Shown: positions 8,385-16,998, numbered from the stretch's first letter. The stretch: DNA of 43,786 bases from Bacteroides ovatus (GCA_030844565.1 JAUUNK010000021.1:1-43786), one strand, 5' to 3'. Numbers and translations: made by a program. Notes: a model not told the origin generated them from the letters alone.

Positions 8385-8729
8385 ATGAGAAAACAAGTTT
8401 TAAGTTTAGTTGTTGCGCTGCTCCTTGGCTCAACCGTGTGTATAGCTCAAAATCCTCAGAGAGGACGTATGGATAGAGAGAAGCGTATGGAACAAATGAT
8501 TACAGAGCTGGGGCTGAATGAAAAGCAAGCCAAAGACTTTAAAGCGGTGATGGAAGAAATGAAACCTGCCAAGCGTGATGCCCAGGCAAGACCTTCGCGT
8601 GAAGAGATGCAAAAGAAAAGAACCGAGATGGAAACTAAGATAAAAAGCATTCTGACGGACGAGCAGTACAAGAAGTATCAGGAGATACGTCAAAAGAACA
8701 ATGCCAACAGAAGGAAAAGAAACAAATAA
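8385..8729 (+). CDS. Small secreted DUF4890-like / Spy-CpxP-like protein
   Basis: A 114-aa protein with a signal peptide (MRKQVLSLVVALLLGSTVCIA, cleavage probably near Ala21-Gln22). The mature part is short, charged and helical: RMEQMITELGLNEKQAKDFKAVMEEMKPAKRDA and ILTDEQYKKYQEIRQK. This layout, with LxLxxxQ and LTxEQxxKY motifs, is shared by DUF4890 proteins of Bacteroides and is reminiscent of periplasmic Spy/CpxP chaperones. The function is not established. A terminator follows at 8777. It is divergent from the lipoprotein gene at 7340-8179. Confidence 0.8.
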   Translation: MRKQVLSLVVALLLGSTVCIAQNPQRGRMDREKRMEQMITELGLNEKQAKDFKAVMEEMKPAKRDAQARPSREEMQKKRTEMETKIKSILTDEQYKKYQEIRQKNNANRRKRNK

Positions 8730-8776
8730 GGGAGATTGTTTTTTAGTAGGATAACTGAAAGTTAATATTTTATTCA

Positions 8777-8812
8777 GGGGAGGGAAAGAGTTAGTCATTC
8801 CTTCCCCTTCTG
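8777..8812 (+). terminator. Probable terminator after the DUF4890-like gene
   Basis: ggggagggaa (8777-8786) pairs with ttccttcccc (8798-8807), a 10-bp stem with one G-T wobble, followed by ttctgcttt. Confidence 0.65.
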
Positions 8813-8847
8813 CTTTCTACAAGTAGAACTTATAAAAGATATTTGAG

Positions 8848-8855
8848 TATCTTTG
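8848..8855 (+). promoter_or_regulatory. -7 box for the acetyltransferase-like gene
   Basis: TATCTTTG matches TAnnTTTG and lies 39 bp before the ATG at 8895. This also argues against the in-frame TTG at 8853 being the start, because it would overlap the promoter. Confidence 0.6.
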
Positions 8856-8894
8856 CGCGCGAAGAACCAGCAGTTATTCAAAACTACATATATA

Positions 8895-9527
8895 ATGAAA
8901 ACAGAAATCGATATTGAAACCTGGAACCGGAAAGAACTCTTCTCCTTCTTTAAAGACTTTGAAGAACCATTCTATGGAGTATGTGTCAACGTGGATTGCA
9001 CAGAAACCTATCGTTTCTCCAAAAAGAACGGTTACTCTTTTTTTCTGCTTTATATGCACAAATCTTTGCAGGTTGCCAATCAACTGGATGCTTTCAAATA
9101 TAGGATGGAGGGTGATAAAGTTGTTAAGTATGATACCATCCATGCCTCCACCACTGTCTTGCGTCCTGATAATACGTTCGGCTTTGCCGATTTGGAGTTT
9201 GATGCAGATTATGACATGTTTGAAGAGAAGGCTAAAGCCTCCATGCGTGTGGTGCGGAATGAAAGGATATTGAGAAATACACAGTTTGAGAATGGTGTTA
9301 TCCATTATTCGGCTGTTCCTTGGGTGCATTTTACGTCTATGTCTCATGCTAGAAGATATTCCATTCAAGACAGTTGCCCGAAGATTTCCTTTGGGAAAGT
9401 GGTGGAAGAAGGAGGAAGGATGCTGATGCCTGTTTCTATCCACGTTCATCATGCGTTGATGGATGGCTTCACGGTAGGAGAGTACATCGATCTGTTTCAG
9501 GGACTGTTGGCTGAAAAAACAGTTTGA
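8895..9527 (+). CDS. Chloramphenicol acetyltransferase-like protein
   Basis: A 210-aa member of the CAT fold, a trimeric acetyl-CoA-dependent O-acetyltransferase. The conserved catalytic segment VHHALMDGF has His186 and Asp190 in the positions of the family HHAVxDGFH motif. The segment YSAVPWVHFTSMSHA corresponds to the PWVSF region. The final His of HHAVxDGFH is Thr here, and the protein sits in a core chromosomal region without mobile markers. Resistance to chloramphenicol should therefore not be assumed; the natural substrate is unknown. The start at 8895 gives MKTEIDIETWNRK, the usual CAT beginning. Confidence 0.85.
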   Translation: MKTEIDIETWNRKELFSFFKDFEEPFYGVCVNVDCTETYRFSKKNGYSFFLLYMHKSLQVANQLDAFKYRMEGDKVVKYDTIHASTTVLRPDNTFGFADLEFDADYDMFEEKAKASMRVVRNERILRNTQFENGVIHYSAVPWVHFTSMSHARRYSIQDSCPKISFGKVVEEGGRMLMPVSIHVHHALMDGFTVGEYIDLFQGLLAEKTV

Positions 9528-9539
9528 TGCTGGAGATAA

Positions 9540-10871
9540 TTATAAAGGTGTGCTACCTTTCACCTGGATGCGATAGGGCCATTGGGCATCGTTTTCTCCT
9601 GTCGGAGGATTCATCCAATGTTCGGTAGGTGCACCCATCACAACCAGCCACAGATGAGTTAGGTCCACTCCTTTGGGAGCTATGAAAATAGCATCTTTTT
9701 TGCTATCCTCGTTTATTTTGCCGTAGATAGATTTGCCTTCCGTCGTGATGGCAACAAAGCCGTAGCGCCAGCCCGCCTTGTCGGCATGGAGGGTGTAATA
9801 GCCTTCTTTTCCAGCTTCTCCTGCAAAGCGGACGGTTACTTTCTTGCTTCTTTGGGGAACAGCCAGGGGAATAGCGTTGAAGCCATAGTTCTCGGGGCAG
9901 TTCTCCGGTGCTATCTCATACCAGCCATCTGGTTGGGCTATCAGGCGCGTTGTATATTTATTGGCGTAAGGGCGTGTCTCTTCCCATACACGGAAAAAGT
10001 CCCAGTTGATGAAATGGCGGCAGGCATCGAACATTTCATCACAGAATTGTTTTTGGTTCAATCCCGCCAGCCGTTTGTAGGTGATGACAGGGTCCTCTCC
10101 TTGCTTGCCCTCACGATAGAGCTGGGCAATGAATGGTACTCCCCGTTTCATGCCCCAATACTCGAGTACATAAGGCGAATGATAAAGGTTTGCCGGATGG
10201 AGATAAGCCTTGTGAGTCAGTTGCATGAAAGCATCCCAGTGATATTTCTCTTCGGTCATCCATTCCGGATTGACTTGCCATAGCATCCATTGGGACGTCA
10301 TTTCGAAGAAAATACCTCCCCCTCCCCAGGCTTCTCCTTGACCGTCACAACAGATTTGGTATTGGAAGCTATGTCCCAGTTCATGTGCTATGCAATTCAG
10401 GTTTTTGTCTTGCACGCGGTTGGGAGTAATCCACAAGGCGCCGATTTCTCCATCATAATGACCACCATAAGCTGTTTCTTCCAGCGAGTAGCGAAGCATG
10501 ACCATCATGCGGTATTTATCACACTTGGAGCCGGGAAGGGAGAAGCGTAGTACGTCGCGGAAAAAAGAATAGAAACTTTCCACTTTCTCCATCAAGTTAG
10601 GTAAGTCTACATGCATGTCTTGTCCCGTGAGTCGGGGAGGGTTGGATAAATCATCTCCGAATCCTTTTTCCCAGAAGATGACAACATTGTCTGTGCATGC
10701 CATGCGGTGGTAGCTCCATCTGCTATCAGGGTCTTGCAAGTCCATTCCCCGAAGGTCTTTGGGGATGTAAATGGCTTTGCCGGCAGGTATAGGAATTTTT
10801 GCTGTGTTTTGGGCGGTCGAGCAATGGCTTATTAATACAAAAGCTATGAATAGGCAAATATATTTTCTCAT
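9540..10871 (-). CDS. Secreted zinc-metallopeptidase-like protein (HELGH, DUF6055-like)
   Basis: A 443-aa exported protein with a signal peptide (MRKYICLFIAFVLISHCSTA, cleavage likely before Gln21). The metal-binding motif NCIAHELGHSFQ has His163, Glu164 and His167. A further acidic or aromatic segment (EAWGGGGIFFEMTSQWM) could supply the third ligand. The overall pattern resembles the DUF6055 family. The C-terminal third (TVRFAGEAGKEGYYTLHADKAGWRYGFVAI) looks like a beta-sandwich accessory domain. It probably acts in the periplasm or at the surface on an unknown substrate. It converges with the acetyltransferase gene, separated by only 12 bp. A TAAATTTG box lies upstream on the minus strand at 10942-10935. 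Confidence 0.75.
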   Translation of the reverse strand: MRKYICLFIAFVLISHCSTAQNTAKIPIPAGKAIYIPKDLRGMDLQDPDSRWSYHRMACTDNVVIFWEKGFGDDLSNPPRLTGQDMHVDLPNLMEKVESFYSFFRDVLRFSLPGSKCDKYRMMVMLRYSLEETAYGGHYDGEIGALWITPNRVQDKNLNCIAHELGHSFQYQICCDGQGEAWGGGGIFFEMTSQWMLWQVNPEWMTEEKYHWDAFMQLTHKAYLHPANLYHSPYVLEYWGMKRGVPFIAQLYREGKQGEDPVITYKRLAGLNQKQFCDEMFDACRHFINWDFFRVWEETRPYANKYTTRLIAQPDGWYEIAPENCPENYGFNAIPLAVPQRSKKVTVRFAGEAGKEGYYTLHADKAGWRYGFVAITTEGKSIYGKINEDSKKDAIFIAPKGVDLTHLWLVVMGAPTEHWMNPPTGENDAQWPYRIQVKGSTPL

Positions 10872-11262
10872 TTTATATTAGGTAAAGGGTAACAACTTGT
10901 TTTCTTCGCAAATGCCGGTGTCTGAGGCACCGGACAAATTTACACTATTTTTGATAGCGGCGATATGCTTGGGAGCTTCTTTTTTGTTTCTGAGTTCAAT
11001 AAATGAGGGCAGGATATTAAAGTAATAGTTATTTGATTAGGAATAATCTTTGTTAATATCTCTTTAGTTAATAGGGGTAATACTTAAAGAGTGGAAAACG
11101 AGTCATGTTATTCTTAAATAATCTATTGAAAGAGAACATCTTCTCCATAAAATTATTAAATTTATTGCAGCGAGAGAGCACTTTAAGTAATACTTAAGAG
11201 AAAAAGATAAGTAGTTTTATACTATATATTTTCTATTTATTAATTACTTAAATTCATTTTTT
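10872..11262. other. Divergent intergenic region between HELGH protein and tonB
   Basis: No gene is seen. On the minus strand TAAATTTG (complement of 10935-10942) is a likely -7 box for the HELGH protein gene, and a hairpin ccggtg-tctgagg-caccgg (10915-10933) would lie at the start of its leader. Nearer tonB the DNA is very AT-rich and contains taatacttaa at 11078 and again at 11188. The second copy is part of the near-palindrome ctttaagtaatacttaag (11181-11198), a possible operator. Confidence 0.45.
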
Positions 11263-11946
11263 ATGGAAGCCAAAAAATCAAAGAAGGCTGCAATTGAGAA
11301 TCACAGGGGTTCTTGGTTGCTGATGGGTGCGATTGTTGCGCTTTCCTTCATGTTCGTTTCGTTCGAATGGACACAACATGACGTGGGGGTGGCAACAGAC
11401 GGTTTAAGCAGCGAACCCATCTTTGTGGATGATCTGATCCCGATTACTTATCCTGAAGAGAAGTTGGAAGCTCCACCTCCTCCAGAATTGAAAGTGGTGG
11501 ATTTCATCGAGATAGTTACAGGTGATGAAGACGTACCCGATGTGGTCGGCGTAGAATCCGAAGACTTAGGAGGAAAAGTCGATGTAGTCTGGATACCGCC
11601 TGTAGTTGAGAAGGAAGAGCTAGTGGAAGATGAGATCATGGTGGCTGTAGAAGTGATGCCTGAATTTCCGGGTGGAACAAGTGCTTTGATGAAGTATCTG
11701 AATAGTAACATCAAGTATCCCACTATCTGTATGGAAACAGGTGTACAAGGGAAGGTGATTGTTCAGTTTGTGGTGGACAAAGACGGTAACATTACCAATC
11801 CGGTAATTGCCCGAGGCGTAGACCCTTATTTGGATAAAGAAGCCCTCCGCGTTATTAACAGCATGCCGAAGTGGAAACCAGGTATGCAAAATGGTAAGAA
11901 GGTAAGAGTGAAATATACAGTGCCTGTAGTTTTCAGGTTGCAGTAA
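11263..11946 (+). CDS. TonB-family energy transducer
   Basis: Inner-membrane-anchored periplasmic protein that couples the proton-motive force to TonB-dependent outer-membrane transporters. Residues 1-16 are basic and cytoplasmic, and 17-33 form the single membrane anchor (WLLMGAIVALSFMFV). A short proline-rich and acidic spacer follows (EKLEAPPPPELKVVDF), and the C-terminal TonB domain at about 128-227 contains MPEFPGGTSALMKYL, YP, GVQGKVIVQFVVDKDGNI and KWKPGMQNGKKVRVKYTVPV. No exbB, exbD or receptor gene is adjacent, so it is an orphan copy. A bidirectional terminator follows. Confidence 0.93.
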   Translation: MEAKKSKKAAIENHRGSWLLMGAIVALSFMFVSFEWTQHDVGVATDGLSSEPIFVDDLIPITYPEEKLEAPPPPELKVVDFIEIVTGDEDVPDVVGVESEDLGGKVDVVWIPPVVEKEELVEDEIMVAVEVMPEFPGGTSALMKYLNSNIKYPTICMETGVQGKVIVQFVVDKDGNITNPVIARGVDPYLDKEALRVINSMPKWKPGMQNGKKVRVKYTVPVVFRLQ

Positions 11947-11964
11947 TCTCTCCTTAATTTAAAG

Positions 11965-12002
11965 AATGAGTCGGCTCTTTATAGGAGCCGGCTCATTTTT
12001 TA
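11965..12002. terminator. Terminator between converging tonB and FimB-like genes
   Basis: aatgagtcggctc (11965-11977) pairs with gagccggctcatt (11985-11997), with one G-T wobble, then a T-run to 12002. The T-run favours the plus strand. The A-rich left flank may give weaker termination on the minus strand. Confidence 0.85.
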
Positions 12003-12983
12003 GTTTAATACAGGTATGTCAATAGTTTCACTCTCTTCCTGCCAATTATCAATGGTGAAATCTCCCGGGTTTTCTTCCGAGAAGATATCACCCAGGGTCA
12101 GTGTCAATGTAAGCTTGGTATTAGCTTTCAACGGTGCGCTAAGAGTTTGCTGGAATTTCTTTACCGTACCGTTTTTCAATGTAATAATCAACTGGAACAG
12201 GGGTTTGGCTGCCGATGGAAAAAGCATTACGGTGGCATTGCTCATTATTGTGCCGTCCGTGGAAAGAGTCAAGGGGAAGGCGACCGTCTTGGTTTGGTTC
12301 ACCGGAGCGGCAGTGTAGAAGTTAAGTTTTTCTGCAATGCCTCCTACCAGCACTTGCATGCTCGAGATGCTGGAACTAAGAATGCCGTTATTTTTGTCTT
12401 TCACGATTACTTTGAGTCCTGCCACTTGGCGTGTAAGGGATGCACTTAAATCCTCCGTCCCGATGTGGGCGGGCTTCACGGCATAGGCTAAGTCGAAGAC
12501 CGGATAGTAGGTAGTATCCGACGGGTTCTTTCGCATGCTCAGGTATTGTTGGGAAAGGTCGGAGCCAATCATCAATTGGGGATCTATAATAGTAGGGTTG
12601 CTGTAAATCGGTTCTTCATATTTGGGAGTCCCCCAGTAGATCATGTTATACGTTCCTACGGGAAGCGATATTTCACGGTTTTGGGTATTCTCGGCAATAC
12701 TTCCGTCTTGCAGAAAATAGAATCCCGGAAAGGGAGTAAGTTGGTCTTTTACATAATTCCCGTAATAGATAGACGTTCCCGGCTGGCAAGGATACACTTC
12801 GAGAACTCCTGTCATGGGACTTTGTGGATTGGAGATGGTGGCACTCAGGGTGGGAGTGATTAATTCGCCGTCACCTTTGCCGCTATCCCCGTTTCTGTCT
12901 TTATCGGGCAACATCTGGTTGTCACTGGAGCAAGCAACAAACAACGCTGAGGTCAATAAAATGAGAATCGATAGTTTCTTCAT
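12000..12983 (-). CDS. FimB/Mfa2-family-like fimbrial lipoprotein
   Basis: About 327 aa starting at MKKLSILILLTSALFVAC, a lipoprotein signal with the lipobox FVAC; an alternative ATG lies 3 codons upstream at 12992. After a charged Asp/Gly linker the body is beta-rich, with LPVGTYNMIYWG, LTRQVAGLKVIVKD and a C-terminal KANTKLTLTLTLGD strand. This is the pattern of FimB/Mfa2 anchor-type proteins of Bacteroidales type V pili. No other pilus gene is nearby, so it is an isolated copy and the assignment rests on pattern only. It is probably outer-membrane anchored and surface exposed. Confidence 0.6.
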   Translation of the reverse strand: MKKLSILILLTSALFVACSSDNQMLPDKDRNGDSGKGDGELITPTLSATISNPQSPMTGVLEVYPCQPGTSIYYGNYVKDQLTPFPGFYFLQDGSIAENTQNREISLPVGTYNMIYWGTPKYEEPIYSNPTIIDPQLMIGSDLSQQYLSMRKNPSDTTYYPVFDLAYAVKPAHIGTEDLSASLTRQVAGLKVIVKDKNNGILSSSISSMQVLVGGIAEKLNFYTAAPVNQTKTVAFPLTLSTDGTIMSNATVMLFPSAAKPLFQLIITLKNGTVKKFQQTLSAPLKANTKLTLTLTLGDIFSEENPGDFTIDNWQEESETIDIPVLN

Positions 12984-13034
12984 AATTCGCATGGTTTAGG
13001 TTATATAATTGCTCTAATAACATTTACCCGGGAA

Positions 13035-13067
13035 TTTGGTTCTATGAAATAAAAAAACATATCTTTG
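13035..13067 (+). promoter_or_regulatory. Bacteroides promoter, -33 and -7 boxes
   Basis: TTTG (13035-13038) and TATCTTTG (13060-13067) are 21 bp apart, matching the Bacteroides TTTG-N19-21-TAnnTTTG consensus, 20 bp before the ATG at 13088. Confidence 0.75.
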
Positions 13068-13087
13068 CATCGTCAAAATACGTTGTT

Positions 13088-13717
13088 ATGAATCTGATAC
13101 TTTCGTTGAAACGACCTTTTATCTGGGTTTCCCGTTTTCGCCACCGCTGTGGTTATGGGGTACATTCTCCTTTTGCGTTTGATTTGATTACAAGGGTGAT
13201 ATACGAAAAAGCACCTTATTATGCCTATAAAACTTTACTTGCCGAAGAAAAGGTACAAAGGCGGCAGAAGGGTAAAGATTGGCAACGGGGAACGCGAAAA
13301 GTGAATCGACTTCTGTTCAGGCTCGTCAATAAGATTCAGCCCCGCAATATAGTGGATGTAGGCTTGCCCTGTGCGTCTTCCCTTTATTTGCAGGCAGCAA
13401 GAGTTTCTGCCGATTATACTTCCGCTTCGTGCCTTGAAGAGCTTTTTCTGGAAGCTGGAGTTCCTATTGATTTTCTGTATATTCATGATTATAAACATCC
13501 CGAACTGGTAGAAGAAGTGTTTCGTGTCTGCGCGCCACGTGCCACTTCGGGGAGTGTGTTTGTCATAGAAGGAATACGTTATACCAAACCCATGCAAGCT
13601 CTTTGGAAGCGGTTGCAGGAAGACGGGCAGGTAGGTATCACGTTCGATCTTTATGATGTAGGGATACTTTTTTTTGATAGAATGAAGATAAAACAACACT
13701 ATATTGTCAACTTCTAA
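13088..13717 (+). CDS. Methyltransferase-like conserved protein of unknown function
   Basis: A 209-aa cytoplasmic protein. The N-terminal CGYGVHSPFAFDLITRVIYEKAPYYAY is a motif I associate with Bacteroidota proteins annotated as SAM-dependent methyltransferase-like. A Rossmann-type strand-loop is suggested by IQPRNIVDVGLPCASSLYLQAA (about 86-107), but the glycine-rich SAM loop is degenerate (DVGLPCASS). Catalytic activity is doubtful. The C-terminus LYDVGILFFDRMKIKQHYIVNF is typical of the group. It is followed by the cob(I)alamin adenosyltransferase gene, which has its own promoter-like box. Confidence 0.6.
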   Translation: MNLILSLKRPFIWVSRFRHRCGYGVHSPFAFDLITRVIYEKAPYYAYKTLLAEEKVQRRQKGKDWQRGTRKVNRLLFRLVNKIQPRNIVDVGLPCASSLYLQAARVSADYTSASCLEELFLEAGVPIDFLYIHDYKHPELVEEVFRVCAPRATSGSVFVIEGIRYTKPMQALWKRLQEDGQVGITFDLYDVGILFFDRMKIKQHYIVNF

Positions 13718-13718
13718 G

Positions 13719-13726
13719 TATCTTTG
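13719..13726 (+). promoter_or_regulatory. -7 box for the adenosyltransferase gene
   Basis: TATCTTTG begins right after the preceding stop codon and lies 41 bp before the ATG at 13768. No clear -33 TTTG. Confidence 0.5.
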
Positions 13727-13767
13727 TGTGTTAACTTGTCAAGAACATTATTAATAAAAAGACAACA

Positions 13768-14331
13768 ATGAAAAAAAGTCTTGTATACACTAAAACAGGT
13801 GACCAGGGAACTACCGGTTTGATTGGAGGAACGCGTGTGTCGAAAACTCATATCCGGCTGGAAGCTTATGGTACCGTAGACGAGCTCAATTCCCATCTCG
13901 GCCTGCTCGGCACTTATCTCAATGTGGAGGAGGATTATTGTTTCCTGCACGGAATTCAGAATAAACTTTTTTCGATTGGTTCTCATTTGGCTACTGATCA
14001 GGAGAAAGTGGGCTTGCATGCTGCCAGCATTATCACCCCCGAAGATGTGGAACTGATGGAACAGGAAATTGACAAGTTGGATGATATGCTACCTCCCTTG
14101 CGGGCATTCGTGATACCCGGGGGGAGCCCTGGAGCAGCCATTTGCCACATCTGCCGGACGGTGTGCCGGAGGGCGGAACGGCGCATACTTGCTTTGTCTG
14201 AAACTTGTACAATTTCTCCTGAACTATTAGCGTATATGAACAGATTGTCAGATTATTTGTTTGTTTTATCACGAAAAATTAATTTTGATGAGCAAAAGAG
14301 TGAAATATTTTGGAATAATAGTTGTGAGTGA
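13768..14331 (+). CDS. Cob(I)yrinic acid a,c-diamide / cob(I)alamin adenosyltransferase, PduO type
   Basis: A 187-aa ATP:corrinoid adenosyltransferase that makes adenosylcobalamin, the cofactor of methylmalonyl-CoA mutase and similar enzymes. The PduO/MMAB signature is clear: YTKTGDQGTTGLIGGTRVSKTHIRLEAYGTVDELNSHLG at about residues 7-45, and CRRAERRIL near 140. In these proteins the N-terminal motif binds ATP and the trimer forms the corrinoid site. No other cobalamin gene is adjacent. Bacteroides use B12 for succinate-propionate metabolism, which gives a plausible role. Confidence 0.93.
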   Translation: MKKSLVYTKTGDQGTTGLIGGTRVSKTHIRLEAYGTVDELNSHLGLLGTYLNVEEDYCFLHGIQNKLFSIGSHLATDQEKVGLHAASIITPEDVELMEQEIDKLDDMLPPLRAFVIPGGSPGAAICHICRTVCRRAERRILALSETCTISPELLAYMNRLSDYLFVLSRKINFDEQKSEIFWNNSCE

Positions 14332-14343
14332 GATATTTTATTA

Positions 14344-14351
14344 TACTTTTG
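14344..14351 (+). promoter_or_regulatory. -7 box for the DUF2795 gene
   Basis: TACTTTTG matches TAnnTTTG, 53 bp before the ATG at 14405. Confidence 0.5.
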
Positions 14352-14404
14352 CCGAAAAATAGAGATATAGGTCTTTAATATTCACATTTAAATACTTAAA
14401 GCGT

Positions 14405-14626
14405 ATGTATTGGACATTGGAATTAGCATCAAAACTGGAAGATGCTCCTTGGCCGGCAACCAAGGATGAGCTTATTGATTATGCCATGCGCTCGGGTGCT
14501 CCTCTCGAGGTGATAGAGAATTTGCAGGAAATGGAAGATGAAGGTGAAATTTACGAAAGTATAGAAGATATTTGGCCGGATTATCCCAGTAAGGAAGACT
14601 TCTTCTTTAATGAGGAAGAGTATTAA
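14405..14626 (+). CDS. DUF2795 domain protein
   Basis: A 73-aa acidic protein beginning MYWTLELASKLEDAPWPATKDELIDYAMRSGAPLEVIENLQEMEDEGE, the characteristic DUF2795 layout (WPATKxELIxYAxRxGAP). It is a small cytoplasmic protein common in Bacteroidota and its function is unknown to me. The C-terminus is strongly acidic (SKEDFFFNEEEY). It has its own promoter-like box and a terminator, so it appears to be a single-gene unit. Confidence 0.9.
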   Translation: MYWTLELASKLEDAPWPATKDELIDYAMRSGAPLEVIENLQEMEDEGEIYESIEDIWPDYPSKEDFFFNEEEY

Positions 14627-14654
14627 TAAGTAAAATAACAAAATGAGTATAGAC

Positions 14655-14700
14655 AATGCCCGGTTACCGAAATAAAGGTGACCGGGCATTATCTTTCTTT
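14655..14700 (+). terminator. Terminator after the DUF2795 gene
   Basis: aatgcccggttacc (14655-14668) pairs with ggtgaccgggcatt (14677-14690), with one wobble pair, followed by atctttcttttcc. It lies between converging genes and may also stop the porin transcript. Confidence 0.85.
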
Positions 14701-14728
14701 TCCCTGTGCCGATTGTTGGGCGAGACGG

Positions 14729-15916
14729 TTAGAAGACAGGCATTTGCCAGATGAAGCCTACCGAAATGCGGTTGGTACTGTAGCCCTTTTGTCCTAAGTC
14801 GCGTGCCTGAGAGGTGAAGTCGTAGGACCGGCCGACATACGTGAGGAAGAAGTGCAGGTTGGTTTCCATAGGATAATATTCGATACCTGCCAGGTATCCC
14901 CACGAAGTGCGGTAGTTGCCTTTGGCGATGTCTTCTGTCCCCTTGTTGATGGAGGCTGTTTCGTACATTCCTTTTACGAAGGCATTCCATTTGGGGAGAA
15001 AACGGTAGTTCAGTTTGGTGACTACAGCGAGATAGCTGGCATTAAATACGTTGTGTCCGTTGGGGCGTCCCACAATGCCGGTGATTATTCCTTTCCGGTC
15101 TATTCCTTCCTTTGAATACATGAAGTCTACGAACATATTGAACGGATAAAGGTTCAATTCGTTACCGATAGCATAATAATAGAGATTCTTGCTTTTTGCT
15201 TCGTTCATGATGGAGGCAGACCAGCGTGTTTTAAACACTTCTTTGAAGCTGCCGTTCCAGTTCAGTGTATATACCAGTGGTAGTTTGCCGGATTTCAGGT
15301 CCGGCAGGTTGCCCTCCGCGTCTGCCGTGATGCCGTATGTGCTGTCGAACGAGCCATTCCGGCTATCCAGGATCTGGAAGTTGAGTTGCTGGGTGGGGGT
15401 AGGTTCGTAGGCAAAGTTGATACCGGTCATGAAGTTGCTCATATTCTCAATTATGTCACAGTATTCATAGACATCTATCGGGTTCAGGTCGAATTCAAAG
15501 CCGCCGTAGACCGTACACTGTTTTCCAACGAAGAGGCTGAACTTGGGGCGGACGCGGATGCCGATGGCTGCATAGTCAATAGAGGTGGGTACGTTGTCAA
15601 TCATGCCACTGCCGTCGTTCGAGCGATTTAGGCGCTGGCGATAGCGATACCACAGCCAGTTGTTAATGTCTCCTTTGGCTTCAATACGGAGTTGTCTCAT
15701 TTTGAAGACACCTTCCTGGAAACCGTCCCGGAAGTTAGCATCGAAGCTTCCTTGCATGTTGAGGAAGAGGTTGAACCGGTCCGATTTCTTTTTCAGCCCG
15801 GTGACTTCCTCAAACAAGCTTTTCTCGGTCGGTTCCACGTTGTTCATCTGTTGGTTTTGGGCATAGACGAAGGGGGTGCTACTCAGGAGGAGTAGCACAA
15901 ACATTAGTTTCTTCAT
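14729..15916 (-). CDS. Porin of the phosphate-selective porin O/P type
   Basis: A 395-aa outer-membrane beta-barrel with a signal peptide (MKKLMFVLLLLSSTPFVYA, cleavage before Gln). Alternating beta strands follow, such as FKMRQLRIEAKGDINNWLWYRYRQRLN, and the C-terminus ISVGFIWQMPVF has a terminal aromatic as barrel proteins do. It lies 17 bp after ansB and is co-oriented with dcuB-ansB, so it probably admits amino acids or small acids for that pathway rather than phosphate. The substrate is inference from context. Confidence 0.8.
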   Translation of the reverse strand: MKKLMFVLLLLSSTPFVYAQNQQMNNVEPTEKSLFEEVTGLKKKSDRFNLFLNMQGSFDANFRDGFQEGVFKMRQLRIEAKGDINNWLWYRYRQRLNRSNDGSGMIDNVPTSIDYAAIGIRVRPKFSLFVGKQCTVYGGFEFDLNPIDVYEYCDIIENMSNFMTGINFAYEPTPTQQLNFQILDSRNGSFDSTYGITADAEGNLPDLKSGKLPLVYTLNWNGSFKEVFKTRWSASIMNEAKSKNLYYYAIGNELNLYPFNMFVDFMYSKEGIDRKGIITGIVGRPNGHNVFNASYLAVVTKLNYRFLPKWNAFVKGMYETASINKGTEDIAKGNYRTSWGYLAGIEYYPMETNLHFFLTYVGRSYDFTSQARDLGQKGYSTNRISVGFIWQMPVF

Positions 15917-15933
15917 AAGTTCAGGTTGGTATT

Positions 15934-16998
15934 TTAGTATTCGTTAAAGTATTGCTGAATCTGCCTCCAATCGGTGGTGAGAGTCAAGGCTAGCATAAGC
16001 AAGACGCGTGCTTTCTGAGGATTAAGCTCTTCGGAAGCTACAAATTGGTATTTGGCATCGTCCACTTCAGCGTCCTGAGTGGTGGGACCTGTGGGAACCC
16101 GGGATGAGCGCACTACTACGATGCCTTTCCGGCGGGCGTCTATCAGCACCGGGAAGATATTCTTATGGATGTTTCCGTTTCCTACTCCGGCGTGGATGAT
16201 ACCTTTGTATCCATGACTAAGTAGCGGGGTCACCATGTTGGCTTCGATGTTGGAGTAGCTGTAGACAATGCCTACTTTGGGAAGAGAGTTCCGGTGGCTT
16301 ACGTCGAACACAGACTGCGTGGTATGTTTCTTCAGAGGAGCCTGGTTGTAGTGCACTTCTCCGTTAAAGATATATCCCAGTGCTCCGGAGTTGGGGGCTT
16401 GGAATGTTTGCACGTCGATAGTGTTCATCTTCACCACGCTTTCAGCTCCCAGCACAAGACCGTTCATGGCTACGAGCACTCCTTTTCCCATCGACTCTTT
16501 CGCTCCTGCGGTGACTACGGCGTTGTAGAGATTCAGCGGGCCATCGGCACTCAATGCAGTGGAAGGCCGCATGGCTCCCACCAGCACTACGGGTTTATCG
16601 CTTTTCACCGTCAGGTTCAGGAAGTAGGCGGTTTCTTCCATGGTATCCGTACCATGAGTCACTACGATACCATCAATATCGGAGCGTTGGAGCAGTTCGT
16701 TTATCTTCTTAGCCAGAGTTAGCCACACTTCGTCGGTCATGTCTTGCGAACCGATTCTCACGATTTGTTCGCCCGTCACGTTGGCAATGTCTTTCAGTTG
16801 GGGCACGGCATCCAGCAAAGTGCCTATCGCTACTTCTCCTGCCGTGTAGTTGGTGGAAGTAGCCGAGCTACCTGTTCCGGCGATTGTTCCTCCGGTAGCC
16901 AGAATGTAGATGTTCGGTTTCGTGGCAGCAAATGCCAGAGTTACGGAAGATAGCAGAGTGATTGCTATCAACAGGCTGAGTCTTTTTAATTCTTTCAT
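15934..16998 (-). CDS. ansB: Type II (periplasmic) L-asparaginase
   Basis: Hydrolyses L-asparagine to aspartate and ammonia. A signal peptide at residues 1-25 (LLIAITLLSSVTLAFAA) marks the exported, high-affinity type II enzyme. The nucleophile is Thr38 in YILATGGTIAG, and the second catalytic pair is Thr117-Asp118 in VVTHGTDTMEET. LVGAMRPSTALSADGPLNLYNAV completes the signature, and length is normal at 354 aa. It sits between the Dcu transporter and the porin. Periplasmic asparagine would be deamidated here and the aspartate taken up by DcuB-type exchange against succinate or fumarate. Confidence 0.95.
   Translation of the reverse strand: MKELKRLSLLIAITLLSSVTLAFAATKPNIYILATGGTIAGTGSSATSTNYTAGEVAIGTLLDAVPQLKDIANVTGEQIVRIGSQDMTDEVWLTLAKKINELLQRSDIDGIVVTHGTDTMEETAYFLNLTVKSDKPVVLVGAMRPSTALSADGPLNLYNAVVTAGAKESMGKGVLVAMNGLVLGAESVVKMNTIDVQTFQAPNSGALGYIFNGEVHYNQAPLKKHTTQSVFDVSHRNSLPKVGIVYSYSNIEANMVTPLLSHGYKGIIHAGVGNGNIHKNIFPVLIDARRKGIVVVRSSRVPTGPTTQDAEVDDAKYQFVASEELNPQKARVLLMLALTLTTDWRQIQQYFNEY

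Noticed and set aside
8895..9527. Acquired chloramphenicol-resistance gene
   Set aside because: No mobile element, repeat or composition change flanks it, and the active-site motif differs at its last position.
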